Notes under the pieces: model-generated
Told to the model about the DNA's origin: nothing
The model's input: only the letters and a program-made list of their open reading frames with translations
Databases searched by the model: none
Shown here: one piece after another, positions 10,320 through 18,161 of the stretch
How positions within the stretch are numbered: position 1 is the stretch's first letter
Layout of the letters: each line of letters opens with the position of its first letter
DNA from: Pedobacter sp. N36a
GTDB lineage: Bacteria > Bacteroidota > Bacteroidia > Sphingobacteriales > Sphingobacteriaceae
Reading direction: 5' to 3'
Assembly: GCF_014472395.1 (NCBI RefSeq)
Contig: NZ_JACSZW010000005.1
Coordinates: 248,001 to 312,000, forward strand
Length of the DNA stretch: 64,000 nt
Position numbers and translations under genes: made by a program

Positions 10320-11456
10320 TTATATGGATTGATTTTTTACGATGATCTTATTGCCAAGGACGTCAAATTTTAGTCCGCCCGACTGCAAGGCTTTCAGCAA
10401 TACAGAAATGTTCTTGCTTCTGGATACCTTTCCGGTAAATGTGCCTGCCTGGTCTACACCACTGGTATAAACTACCTGCACGTTATACCACCTGGAAACA
10501 CGTCTCATCAGGGATGTTAAAGGTTCCGACTGGAATATAAAATCGCCGTTTTTCCAGTCTACCGCCTGGTCTACATCTACAGTAGACACCTGAAGCTGTT
10601 TTCCTTCTGAAACGGCTTGTTCTCCCGGTTTTAGCACCCGCGCAACCACTCCCTTTTCCAGACTTAATTTGATACTGCCGTCCAGTAAAGTAGTTCTTTG
10701 TTCAGGCTCATCCGAGTAAGCGTTTACATTGAATTCAGTACCTAAAACACGAATTTGCTGATGATAGGTACTGACCACAAATGGGCGTTTTTTGTCTTTA
10801 ACGACTTCAAAATAAGCCTCACCTGCCAGTTCCACTTCACGCAATGCAGTGTTGGAAAAGGATACCGGATAGGTAATGGAAGAAGCGGCATTCAGCCAAA
10901 CCATGGTACCATCAGGCAAACGCAGCTGATAGGATTCGCCATTGGCGGTAGAAAGCTTATTTACAGCTTTCGAATCCCCATTTTGCTGATCTTTGATTTC
11001 ATAGATCAATTGTCCATCAGCAGTTTTTGTGATGCTTACCCCAGCTTCATTAGCCAGTTCGCCTTTCATCTCATTGCTAAGTACAATTTTTTGGCCATTG
11101 GCCAAAGTAAGTGTGGCTGCATTTTTTCCCGGACCGATGTCATGATAAGCCTGTTGCTCTTTTTCCTCCTTAGATTTGCTGCTGAACCAAAAATAACCAG
11201 CGCCGACCATCAGGAGTACTGCCGCAGCCGAAGAAATTCTTTTGAATAGATTCAGTTTATAGCTTTTTCTCCCAGCCGGAAGTCTGTTCCAGATCTCCTC
11301 TCCAATTCCCTGATCGGTCTGTGCAGCTGAATCATCCACTGCAGACGCTGCCGCCAAATTGTACAAATACTGAACCGCAGCAATCTCTTCAGGACTACAG
11401 ATGCCTTGTTGATATTTTTTAAGTAGTTCTTCTTGTTTTTTGTCTAATTGGTCCAT
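10320..11456 (-). CDS. FecR family anti-sigma factor (locus 1)
   Basis: Inner-membrane anti-sigma regulator, 378 residues. The cytoplasmic N-terminal part is followed by one transmembrane segment (about residues 83-100, SSAAAVLLMVGAGYFWF), then the periplasmic FecR domain (YQLRLPDGTMVWLNAASSITYP; FNVNAYSDEPEQRTTLLDGSIKL) and a C-terminal DUF4974-type STN-like domain (SLMRRVSRWYNVQVVY). In this family the periplasmic part senses the STN domain of the cognate TonB receptor and the cytoplasmic part controls the ECF sigma factor. It lies between the sigma gene (upstream) and SusC (downstream), both on the same strand. Assignment is firm; the ligand is unknown. Confidence 0.94.
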   Translation of the reverse strand: MDQLDKKQEELLKKYQQGICSPEEIAAVQYLYNLAAASAVDDSAAQTDQGIGEEIWNRLPAGRKSYKLNLFKRISSAAAVLLMVGAGYFWFSSKSKEEKEQQAYHDIGPGKNAATLTLANGQKIVLSNEMKGELANEAGVSITKTADGQLIYEIKDQQNGDSKAVNKLSTANGESYQLRLPDGTMVWLNAASSITYPVSFSNTALREVELAGEAYFEVVKDKKRPFVVSTYHQQIRVLGTEFNVNAYSDEPEQRTTLLDGSIKLSLEKGVVARVLKPGEQAVSEGKQLQVSTVDVDQAVDWKNGDFIFQSEPLTSLMRRVSRWYNVQVVYTSGVDQAGTFTGKVSRSKNISVLLKALQSGGLKFDVLGNKIIVKNQSI

Positions 11457-11524
11457 CGGTCAGCAGGTATCTAGGGTTGGTTGTAGGTATAACAACTCAG
11501 GATGGCCCAGGATGTAGATGAAAA

Positions 11525-12085
11525 TTAAAGAAATGTTAAAAAAGTATGAAGTTTATTCTTCAGGATACTCAAAGCATTACTAACCTGACGCTTAACCGTC
11601 AAAGAAGAAATGTTCAGCTCCTCAGAAATTTCCCGGTGTGTTTTGAATTCCTTCCTGCTCAGCTCAAATATCTGCCGCATCTTTGGCGGGAGACTTTGAA
11701 TGCCGGCTTCGATCAGCCTTTCGAAATCACGCTCTATGACCAGTTCGTCTGGCAAAGTTACTCCAGGGTTTTCCAGTACTGTCTTACGCTGCTCGGCATA
11801 CCTCGCTTCTATTTTAAGGTGTTTCAATTGGTTGAGAATCCTGTTTCTGCAGGCAGTATACAAAAAACCCGCTACAGGTGGCTTGATCTCTGATTTCTTC
11901 GTCCACAGTGTCGTAAAAACCTCTTGTACCACGTCCTTTGCTTCCTCATCATTTCTCATCATGTGACAGGAATGACGGTACAATAACTGCCAGTAGCGGT
12001 CGTATATTTGCCTATAAGCCTGCTGATCTCCTGACTGAAACGCTGTCAGAAGTTCATCATCGCTTACCACTAATGACTGACTCAT
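11525..12085 (-). CDS. ECF RNA polymerase sigma-70 factor (locus 1)
   Basis: Extracytoplasmic-function sigma factor, 186 residues from the chosen start. It has region 2 (AYRQIYDRYWQLLYRH; EAKDVVQEVFTTLWTKK) and region 4 (LPPKMRQIFELSRKEFKTHREISEELNISSLTVKRQVSNAL). The open frame continues upstream to 12259, but the ATG at 12085 is preferred: it gives the usual family length, starts with MSQSLVVSDDELLTAF and has a GGGGGATC stretch just upstream. It is the first gene of locus 1. A TATTATTATTG stretch about 30-40 bases upstream of the start is a possible promoter box. By analogy it drives its own locus when released by the adjacent FecR protein. Confidence 0.92.
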   Translation of the reverse strand: MSQSLVVSDDELLTAFQSGDQQAYRQIYDRYWQLLYRHSCHMMRNDEEAKDVVQEVFTTLWTKKSEIKPPVAGFLYTACRNRILNQLKHLKIEARYAEQRKTVLENPGVTLPDELVIERDFERLIEAGIQSLPPKMRQIFELSRKEFKTHREISEELNISSLTVKRQVSNALSILKNKLHTFLTFL

Positions 12086-12244
12086 AGATCCCCCTACATT
12101 TTTTTGTAACAATAATAATATATTTTCTGCAGATGTAAGAAAATGCAGGCGTTTTTTATTCCTGCTAAATGCTTTAATTTTATCCATTTGCCTGATATTC
12201 GCTTGATAATGGAGGATGCTGAAGTTTGGAATGAACATAAAAAA

Positions 12245-12270
12245 ACCGAGATTGAACAATCAATCCCGGT
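12245..12270 (-). terminator. rho-independent terminator of the 12308-13072 gene
   Basis: Hairpin with 11-base arms (accgagattga and tcaatcccggt on the plus strand, one G-T pair) and loop acaa, followed on the minus strand by seven T. It lies just downstream of the hydroxylase-like gene and would end the long region 3 operon. A nearly identical hairpin ends the ABC-F gene at 32386-32411. Confidence 0.85.
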
Positions 12271-12307
12271 CGGTACAATTTATGATATTTAGGGGGGGGA
12301 ACATTAT

Positions 12308-13072
12308 TTAAGGGAAGCGCTGCTGTTGAATCCTGTCGTATTCCTTCACATAATCCGGATGCTCTGTCTTCATCCAGCGATCCCATACCCTTAGGTACAA
12401 TCCATAATTGCCTTTGAATTTCAAATGATGGAAATTATGAAAGGTGGAAGTATTGACGATCTCAAACAGGAAAGAATCCCGGAATCCTTTCGGCATAATC
12501 TCATAGCCCAGATGACCGTATACATTGATCACAAAAGAGGAAAGCGCAAACAATCCCAGCGTTAAAGGATGTAATGGCATCACAAAAACCAGCACAATCA
12601 TCACCCCTCCTTCTGCTATGGCTTCCAGAAAATGAAAGGAATAGGAAGTCCAGGGAGAAGGATTGGTGCTCTTATGGTGCACCAGATGCGTGAGCTTAAA
12701 CAAGCTTTTATGGTGCAGGATCCGGTGCATCCAGTAGAAATAAGCATCATGTACCAGCAGGCTTAACAACAGGCTAACCGGAACCCAGATCAATGGATAC
12801 TCCTGAATATCAGTATAGATTAAGGTGTAAGGCCTCAGTCCATCAGACAAAGCAATGATGGCGGTAAGCGCCAGCATGGCACTTGATATAGAAGAGTGCA
12901 GCATTTCCCGGATAAAATCGAGCTTGCCGGCCAGCCTGCTTTGAATTTTATTTCGCAGCAGGCTTTTAGGAAAGAGCAGGTAAAAAACTAAAAAAAAGAT
13001 ACCTGCAATGACAAAATAACGGGCTATAGTAAGCAAAAATGCTACGCTGAAACTTTCTAAAAAATCGTTCAT
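12308..13072 (-). CDS. fatty acid hydroxylase / sterol desaturase family membrane protein
   Basis: Polytopic membrane di-iron oxygenase of the fatty acid hydroxylase superfamily, 254 residues. Hydrophobic helices at about residues 10-35, 62-75 and 93-107 precede the histidine clusters: H108 and H116 with HH120-121 (HDAYFYWMHRILHH), H129/H132/H133 (HLVHH), H187 and H212/H215/H216 (HNFHH). These would bind two irons at the cytoplasmic face for O2-dependent C-H hydroxylation or desaturation of a lipid-like substrate. It begins two bases after the upstream GldFG-like gene stops, so it is probably co-translated and is the last gene of the region 3 operon. The true substrate cannot be read from sequence; membrane-lipid or lipidated-product modification are both possible. 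Confidence 0.88.
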   Translation of the reverse strand: MNDFLESFSVAFLLTIARYFVIAGIFFLVFYLLFPKSLLRNKIQSRLAGKLDFIREMLHSSISSAMLALTAIIALSDGLRPYTLIYTDIQEYPLIWVPVSLLLSLLVHDAYFYWMHRILHHKSLFKLTHLVHHKSTNPSPWTSYSFHFLEAIAEGGVMIVLVFVMPLHPLTLGLFALSSFVINVYGHLGYEIMPKGFRDSFLFEIVNTSTFHNFHHLKFKGNYGLYLRVWDRWMKTEHPDYVKEYDRIQQQRFP

Positions 13073-13074
13073 AT

Positions 13075-15366
13075 TTATTTACGTTTTCTACGGATTAAAA
13101 TCATCATTCCTGCCAGGAATAGGATTCCTGGGATAAGACCATAATACAATACCTGTATTATTTTTACACTCCTTTTAGTGAGTGTGGTCATGTTATCTTT
13201 AGAAAAAGGACGGCTTGCATCCACAGGGAATTCCCCATAGCTGAACCAGCTGAAAATCCTCGTGGCAAAATAGCTGTTCAGCGTCATCAGATTGCGTCTT
13301 CCTGCCTCTGCATTACTAAAAAAATCAGCATCTGAGGCGACGATGATGCGCTGTTCTTTGCTGCTTACCTGCCTGGTCAGCATTAATGCCGTTGGAAAGG
13401 AACCTTCCTCATCTCCTGCTTTCAGGTCAACTTTCAAGGCCGCAGAATCTACTGCAAACTTTCCTTTTTTAATCCAGCTGCTTTGCGAATCAGTGATCAA
13501 TAAAGGATGAATCGCAAAAGCGCCGCCTTCTTGATAGCTTAAAGTACCGGCACCCGGCATGGATACAATGGCTTTTTGTTGAAAAAAGGGCTGCAATTTC
13601 GGATCCATCGCCACAGATCCCGCCGCCAATACAGGCGTAACCAAGTCATAAGAATAATCTTTACTGTGCTGTACAAGCGTTCCATCCCCCATTTTAACAC
13701 CAAGAAATTCCAGCAGCGGATTGATAACATTCTGTTTACCAGGTTCGCTAAGGACCATTAGGTTTCCGCCTTCAGCAATATATTGTTGAAGTTTAGCTTT
13801 TGCAGCGACACTAAAAGCTACTTTCGGATCCGCAATCACCAAGGCAGCAATATTGGCAGGAATAGCTGACTGTTCCAACGCAATCGTATCGATATCAAAA
13901 CCCTGATTGACCATCGAATATCTGCCCGTTTTATCATTAATAAGCATTTTATAATCCCTGTCGTCTAATTTATCTATACCGCGCTGATAACCATCAGTCG
14001 CAAAAACGATCTTGGGAATAGGTTGTATCAACCTCTTTAATGCAGCAGCTGTTTCTTCTTCTCTAGGCCAGAACAACTGATCCGGTGGTGGAAATGTACG
14101 CAGAAAAGTAGTCTTGCCTTTATATTTTAACTGCATCACGGCACGCCCGTTTTCCCCACTCAGGTCTATTTCTTTCCTGATCTGTTCCGGCCTCATAAAA
14201 TCCCTAAGATTTAACTTCTGCATTTTTACCATTTGCACAACAGCTTCATCAAAAGTTTTATTGTACGCTTTAAGTGTAGCAGTCATTCCGGGAATACTGT
14301 CGTAATAATAAACCCATTTCAATTTTAAATTTGGGTTAAACCTTAAATAAGGCTCCCAGCGCGAAATATTTGCAATGCGCAGTGTAGGAGTAATCTCCCA
14401 ATAAGAGCCATCCATTCCATTGACGTAAGTGCTGACCTCAATAGGCTCATCTCCCATCTTTTTCAGGATCTCCTGACTTGCCTTGGTAATGGTATTTGTG
14501 TTGGTCTCTGTTGCATCATAATACGCAATCATCGGTTGCCTTGAACTGATATAGGTCACTGTTAAACCAATTAACACGATCATGGTATACCTGAATACCT
14601 GCTGCAAAACTGATTTTGATTTCCTTTCCAGCTCTAGCTTGGTGATGGTAAATGCAAGGAACATCCCGGAGATCGCCAGATAATAAATCACATCCCGGCT
14701 GTTCAGCAGACCAGCCATCATGCGTGCTGCCCTACTCGGCATAGAAAGACTATGCGTTAAATCCCTGATCACATCATACTCCTGGCCTACCTTTCCAATA
14801 TAGTTCATAAAGGCAAGCAGTACAAAAGTACTGATCGCGGCAACGGCCTGGTAAGTGGTTAAACTGGATACAAAAATCCCGATAGCAGCATAAGCCGTCA
14901 GCAGTAAAAATGCGGCAAACAAAGCCACCAGGATATGCGGGTAATCAAAGGCAGTGATGAATACAGCTCCAGCGAGGACAAATAAACACATGATCCCAAT
15001 AATGACCAGGTTATATGCCAGCATCGCCGCAAATTTTCCGTAAACCACCTGACTTAATTTTACCGGTGAAGAATACAGCAGTTTGATACTGCCGCTGCTG
15101 ATTTCTCTGCTGATGATCCCCATGGTGATTAATGGGACATACAGGTATAAGCTATCTAAAATCCGGCTCAATATGCCGATTGCATTGGGATTGGTGAAAA
15201 TATCCCTGGTTAAAAAGGATAAGTTACCTCCTTTTTCTAATTGGGGGATGGCTGCTGTAAAACCAACACTCATCTGCACGAAGAGGATGATCATCAGCAG
15301 CCAGGCAATCGGGGAGTAAAATAGCAGGCTGAGTTCCAGCCTGGCTATTTGTATGATTTTCTTCAT
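13075..15366 (-). CDS. GldFG-like fused ABC permease, copy 2
   Basis: Inner-membrane protein of 763 residues joining two parts that are separate in gliding machinery. Residues 1 to about 270 are an ABC-2-type permease (GldF-like) with about six membrane helices, starting MKKIIQIARLELSLLFYSPIAWLL. Residues about 275-730 are a periplasmic GldG-like/ABC_transp_aux domain (SSRQPMIAYYDATE; KKMGDEPIEVSTYVN; FATDGYQRGIDK; VIADPKVAF). A last helix and RRKRK tail follow (ILYYGLIPGILFLAGMMILI). It is clearly paralogous to the 20830-23100 product along its whole length. No ATPase domain is present; the likely ATPase is encoded at 23104-24027. It lies between the M16 peptidase and the hydroxylase-like gene with tight spacing. 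The exported or imported substrate is unknown. Confidence 0.88.
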   Translation of the reverse strand: MKKIIQIARLELSLLFYSPIAWLLMIILFVQMSVGFTAAIPQLEKGGNLSFLTRDIFTNPNAIGILSRILDSLYLYVPLITMGIISREISSGSIKLLYSSPVKLSQVVYGKFAAMLAYNLVIIGIMCLFVLAGAVFITAFDYPHILVALFAAFLLLTAYAAIGIFVSSLTTYQAVAAISTFVLLAFMNYIGKVGQEYDVIRDLTHSLSMPSRAARMMAGLLNSRDVIYYLAISGMFLAFTITKLELERKSKSVLQQVFRYTMIVLIGLTVTYISSRQPMIAYYDATETNTNTITKASQEILKKMGDEPIEVSTYVNGMDGSYWEITPTLRIANISRWEPYLRFNPNLKLKWVYYYDSIPGMTATLKAYNKTFDEAVVQMVKMQKLNLRDFMRPEQIRKEIDLSGENGRAVMQLKYKGKTTFLRTFPPPDQLFWPREEETAAALKRLIQPIPKIVFATDGYQRGIDKLDDRDYKMLINDKTGRYSMVNQGFDIDTIALEQSAIPANIAALVIADPKVAFSVAAKAKLQQYIAEGGNLMVLSEPGKQNVINPLLEFLGVKMGDGTLVQHSKDYSYDLVTPVLAAGSVAMDPKLQPFFQQKAIVSMPGAGTLSYQEGGAFAIHPLLITDSQSSWIKKGKFAVDSAALKVDLKAGDEEGSFPTALMLTRQVSSKEQRIIVASDADFFSNAEAGRRNLMTLNSYFATRIFSWFSYGEFPVDASRPFSKDNMTTLTKRSVKIIQVLYYGLIPGILFLAGMMILIRRKRK

Positions 15367-15377
15367 ATCTGAAATGG

Positions 15378-18161
15378 TTATTTTTTTTCTGGCAACAGGA
15401 CCAGTCTGATGTAATTTTTATCCTGAATAAAAGCTGCCGCAGCTTGCTGCACAGACTTCACCGTAATTTTATTCAATGCCGCCTCGTAGTCATAGAATTC
15501 TGTAAGTGGGTCCTTATTCATCTCCTGGCCAAGGAGGTAGTTTAACCAGAAATCATTGTTAGTTGATCCGGTTTGAAGCACAACCTTACGTGCTGCTTTA
15601 AACTTTTGCAGGTTTTCAGAAGATGGCCCGCTAACTTTCATTTTATTGACTTCATCCTGAGCCGAAGCAATGAGCCGCTCCACATTCTGTGGGGCGCAAT
15701 CAAAAGAGATCGACAAACTAAACCTACTTTTCAGGTATTTAGTCAGGCTCAGCTGCACATTAGGCGTGTAAGTTCCGCCTTCCTGATCCCGAAGTCGCTT
15801 ATTGATACTGATATTCAGTGCATCAGCAACTGCATTCATCTGAATGGTATTTTCGAAGTTGTAATTGAAATCCCCTGAATAAACCATCATCGCACTTGCT
15901 TTTTGCGTGGCGCCGCTATAGACTGTTTTGCTGAGGCGACCCGAAGGAATATTAATTCCTAAATCCCGGGCCTTTTCTTTCTGACCTGCAGCAGGTAAGC
16001 CTCCAAGATACTTCTCCAGCAATGGTTTTATGGTTTTTTCCTCTATATTTCCAACAAAAACAAAGGTAAATCCTGAAGCATCAGCGAAGCGCTCCTGATA
16101 AAACTTTAAAGCTTTATCCAGGTTAATGGAGGTAATTTTAGCCATGCTCTGCGGTGTTCTGCGTACATGATGGTTTGCCAAGAACAGGTTTACTGTATCC
16201 GCAAAGACTTGACTCGGATCATTCGTTTTATTGGCAAAGGCTTCTCTAGTCCTGCCAACCAATATTTGATAAGCTTCTTCACTTTTACGCGGTTCGGTAA
16301 AATAAGCATATAGGAGCTCCAGCGCAGCCGGCAGGTCTTCTTTAGTCGTACTTCCACTAAGCCCCTGGTAATTATCGAGGATAAATGGAAGTACCTGCAG
16401 CTGCTTTCCTGCCATGAGTTTCCCCAGCTGCAAAGCATCATAATTACCTGCACCAGCAGCAGCAACAATATTTGCAGCACTCACAGCACTTTGGTAATCA
16501 GCGTCACTCGACAAGGAAGCGCCGCCCTCAGCGAATCCTTTAAATACGATCTGGTTATTTTGAAAATCTGTTTTCTTCAGGATGACCTTTACTCCGTTGC
16601 TCAGTGTGATCTTTTGCAGCTCAGCAGGCTTAATAACCTCAATATTAGTGATTTTTCCAGCTTGTGGTTCCTTTTTGAGCAAAGGTAGGCTCAATACATC
16701 ATCCACATATGGTGGCAAATTCTGCGCATAAACATTTTCAATCCAGCTTTCTATTGTTGCTTCAGTCGGCAAAAAGGCTTTATTAACTGCTGATGATTTT
16801 ACAATGATGTCTCTATCCGTATTTTTCAAATAAACTTTCATTTGTGCATTCAGTTCCTTTAAACTGATGTCAGGAAGCAGCTCATTGGTCAATTCATATG
16901 CTTTAGCAATACCAGGTGCTGCACTGCCAGTCAGAAAATGCTGCAGGTAAGGTTTAATCAATACCTCCGAAGCGGTTTTATCTTTTTCCTGCAGGTCCTC
17001 AGACAATTTCAGTAAATAACTTTTCTTGATGCGGTCTAGTTCAGGCGCTGTAAAGCCCTGCTCCTCTATTTTACGGAGTTCCAGCCAGACGCTTTTTAAG
17101 GCAGGTTCTGTTTCAGCCGGCTTAGTAGTGATGTTCACATAAAAGGAATTCAGACCGCCTGTCATGGCTGCAATCCCTACAATAGGCAACTGCCTGAACC
17201 TGGCAGCAAGCATTTGTGCGAAAATATTTTTTAACAGGTTAGCCCGATAATCTGCATTGGTAACCACTGTATCGCTCTTATGCTTCATGGCTATTTCCAG
17301 CGAAATACCACCTATTTCGGGATCTATAAATTGCATATATTGGTTTTTCCCGGTTAATTCTGCAGCATAAACTGTACGTTCTTTTTCTTTTTCAGGATTT
17401 TTCAGATCGGAGAATTTAGCCTTGATGTCTTTCTCCATCTGATCTACATCCACATCCCCAACCACCAATATGGCTTGCAGGTTTGGCCGATACCATTCTT
17501 TATAAAAACTGCGGATCTCTTCTGGTGTTACTTTCAGCAAGACTTCTTCTGTTCCGATCGGCAAGCGGGAGCCATACCGCGATTGGTTGGTATACAGCGA
17601 AATACTTTGTTCCTGGAACCGCTGTAAAACTCCCTGGCGAACGCGTCTTTCCTCGAGGATCACCTGTCGCTCGCGTTCCACATCTTCAGCTTCTATATTC
17701 GCATCCTGCGCCCAGTCGCGCATAATCTGTAAACCATTGCTCAACAGTTCTGGATGGTCTGATGGCAGCGGCAATTCATATACCGTTTCATCAGGAAGTG
17801 TGGTGGCATTGATGTCTGCACCAAACCGAACACCAGATTTCTCCAGGTATTCAGACAGCTCCTTTTTAGGGAAATGCTTCGTTCCATTAAAGCTCATGTG
17901 CTCTATAAAATGTGCAATCCCTCTTTGCTGATCCGTTTCAAGAATAGATCCTGCCTTAACGGCAAGATACATCGTTACCCTTTTTTCCGGGGTTTTATTT
18001 TTACGGATGTAATAGGTAAAACCATTCGGTAATTTACCTGTGCGTACCTGCGGATCGAGCGGCAGTACCTGAGTATCCAATTGCGTTTTACAGGCTATAG
18101 GAATACTTAATGCTGCTATAAAAAGCAGCTGTATAGATTTATATTTAGCTAACATATTCAT
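15378..18161 (-). CDS. M16 family zinc metallopeptidase, predicted lipoprotein
   Basis: Pitrilysin/insulinase-type peptidase of 927 residues. A lipoprotein signal ends at Cys24 (IPIAC), so it should be anchored in the envelope facing the periplasm. The inverted zinc motif HFIEH (H84, E87, H88) is intact in the first half, with downstream glutamates (VERERQVILEERR). The second half is the usual inactive M16 domain, giving the two-halves clamshell that degrades short peptides. Its ATG overlaps the stop of the MutS-like gene by one base (TAATG), indicating translational coupling, and the next gene begins 12 bases after its stop. M16 enzymes process leader peptides in some peptide-natural-product pathways; here that role is only an inference. 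Confidence 0.92.
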   Translation of the reverse strand: MNMLAKYKSIQLLFIAALSIPIACKTQLDTQVLPLDPQVRTGKLPNGFTYYIRKNKTPEKRVTMYLAVKAGSILETDQQRGIAHFIEHMSFNGTKHFPKKELSEYLEKSGVRFGADINATTLPDETVYELPLPSDHPELLSNGLQIMRDWAQDANIEAEDVERERQVILEERRVRQGVLQRFQEQSISLYTNQSRYGSRLPIGTEEVLLKVTPEEIRSFYKEWYRPNLQAILVVGDVDVDQMEKDIKAKFSDLKNPEKEKERTVYAAELTGKNQYMQFIDPEIGGISLEIAMKHKSDTVVTNADYRANLLKNIFAQMLAARFRQLPIVGIAAMTGGLNSFYVNITTKPAETEPALKSVWLELRKIEEQGFTAPELDRIKKSYLLKLSEDLQEKDKTASEVLIKPYLQHFLTGSAAPGIAKAYELTNELLPDISLKELNAQMKVYLKNTDRDIIVKSSAVNKAFLPTEATIESWIENVYAQNLPPYVDDVLSLPLLKKEPQAGKITNIEVIKPAELQKITLSNGVKVILKKTDFQNNQIVFKGFAEGGASLSSDADYQSAVSAANIVAAAGAGNYDALQLGKLMAGKQLQVLPFILDNYQGLSGSTTKEDLPAALELLYAYFTEPRKSEEAYQILVGRTREAFANKTNDPSQVFADTVNLFLANHHVRRTPQSMAKITSINLDKALKFYQERFADASGFTFVFVGNIEEKTIKPLLEKYLGGLPAAGQKEKARDLGINIPSGRLSKTVYSGATQKASAMMVYSGDFNYNFENTIQMNAVADALNISINKRLRDQEGGTYTPNVQLSLTKYLKSRFSLSISFDCAPQNVERLIASAQDEVNKMKVSGPSSENLQKFKAARKVVLQTGSTNNDFWLNYLLGQEMNKDPLTEFYDYEAALNKITVKSVQQAAAAFIQDKNYIRLVLLPEKK

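Noticed and set aside
10755..11249. 164-codon plus-strand frame antisense to the locus 1 FecR gene
   Set aside because: Shadow of a clear FecR gene; no domain, signal or start context supports it.
12086..12386. Extended N-terminus of the ECF sigma factor and a 68-codon minus-strand frame at 12180-12386
   Set aside because: The sigma start at 12085 fits the family; the longer frames run through the terminator at 12245-12270 and overlap the hydroxylase gene.
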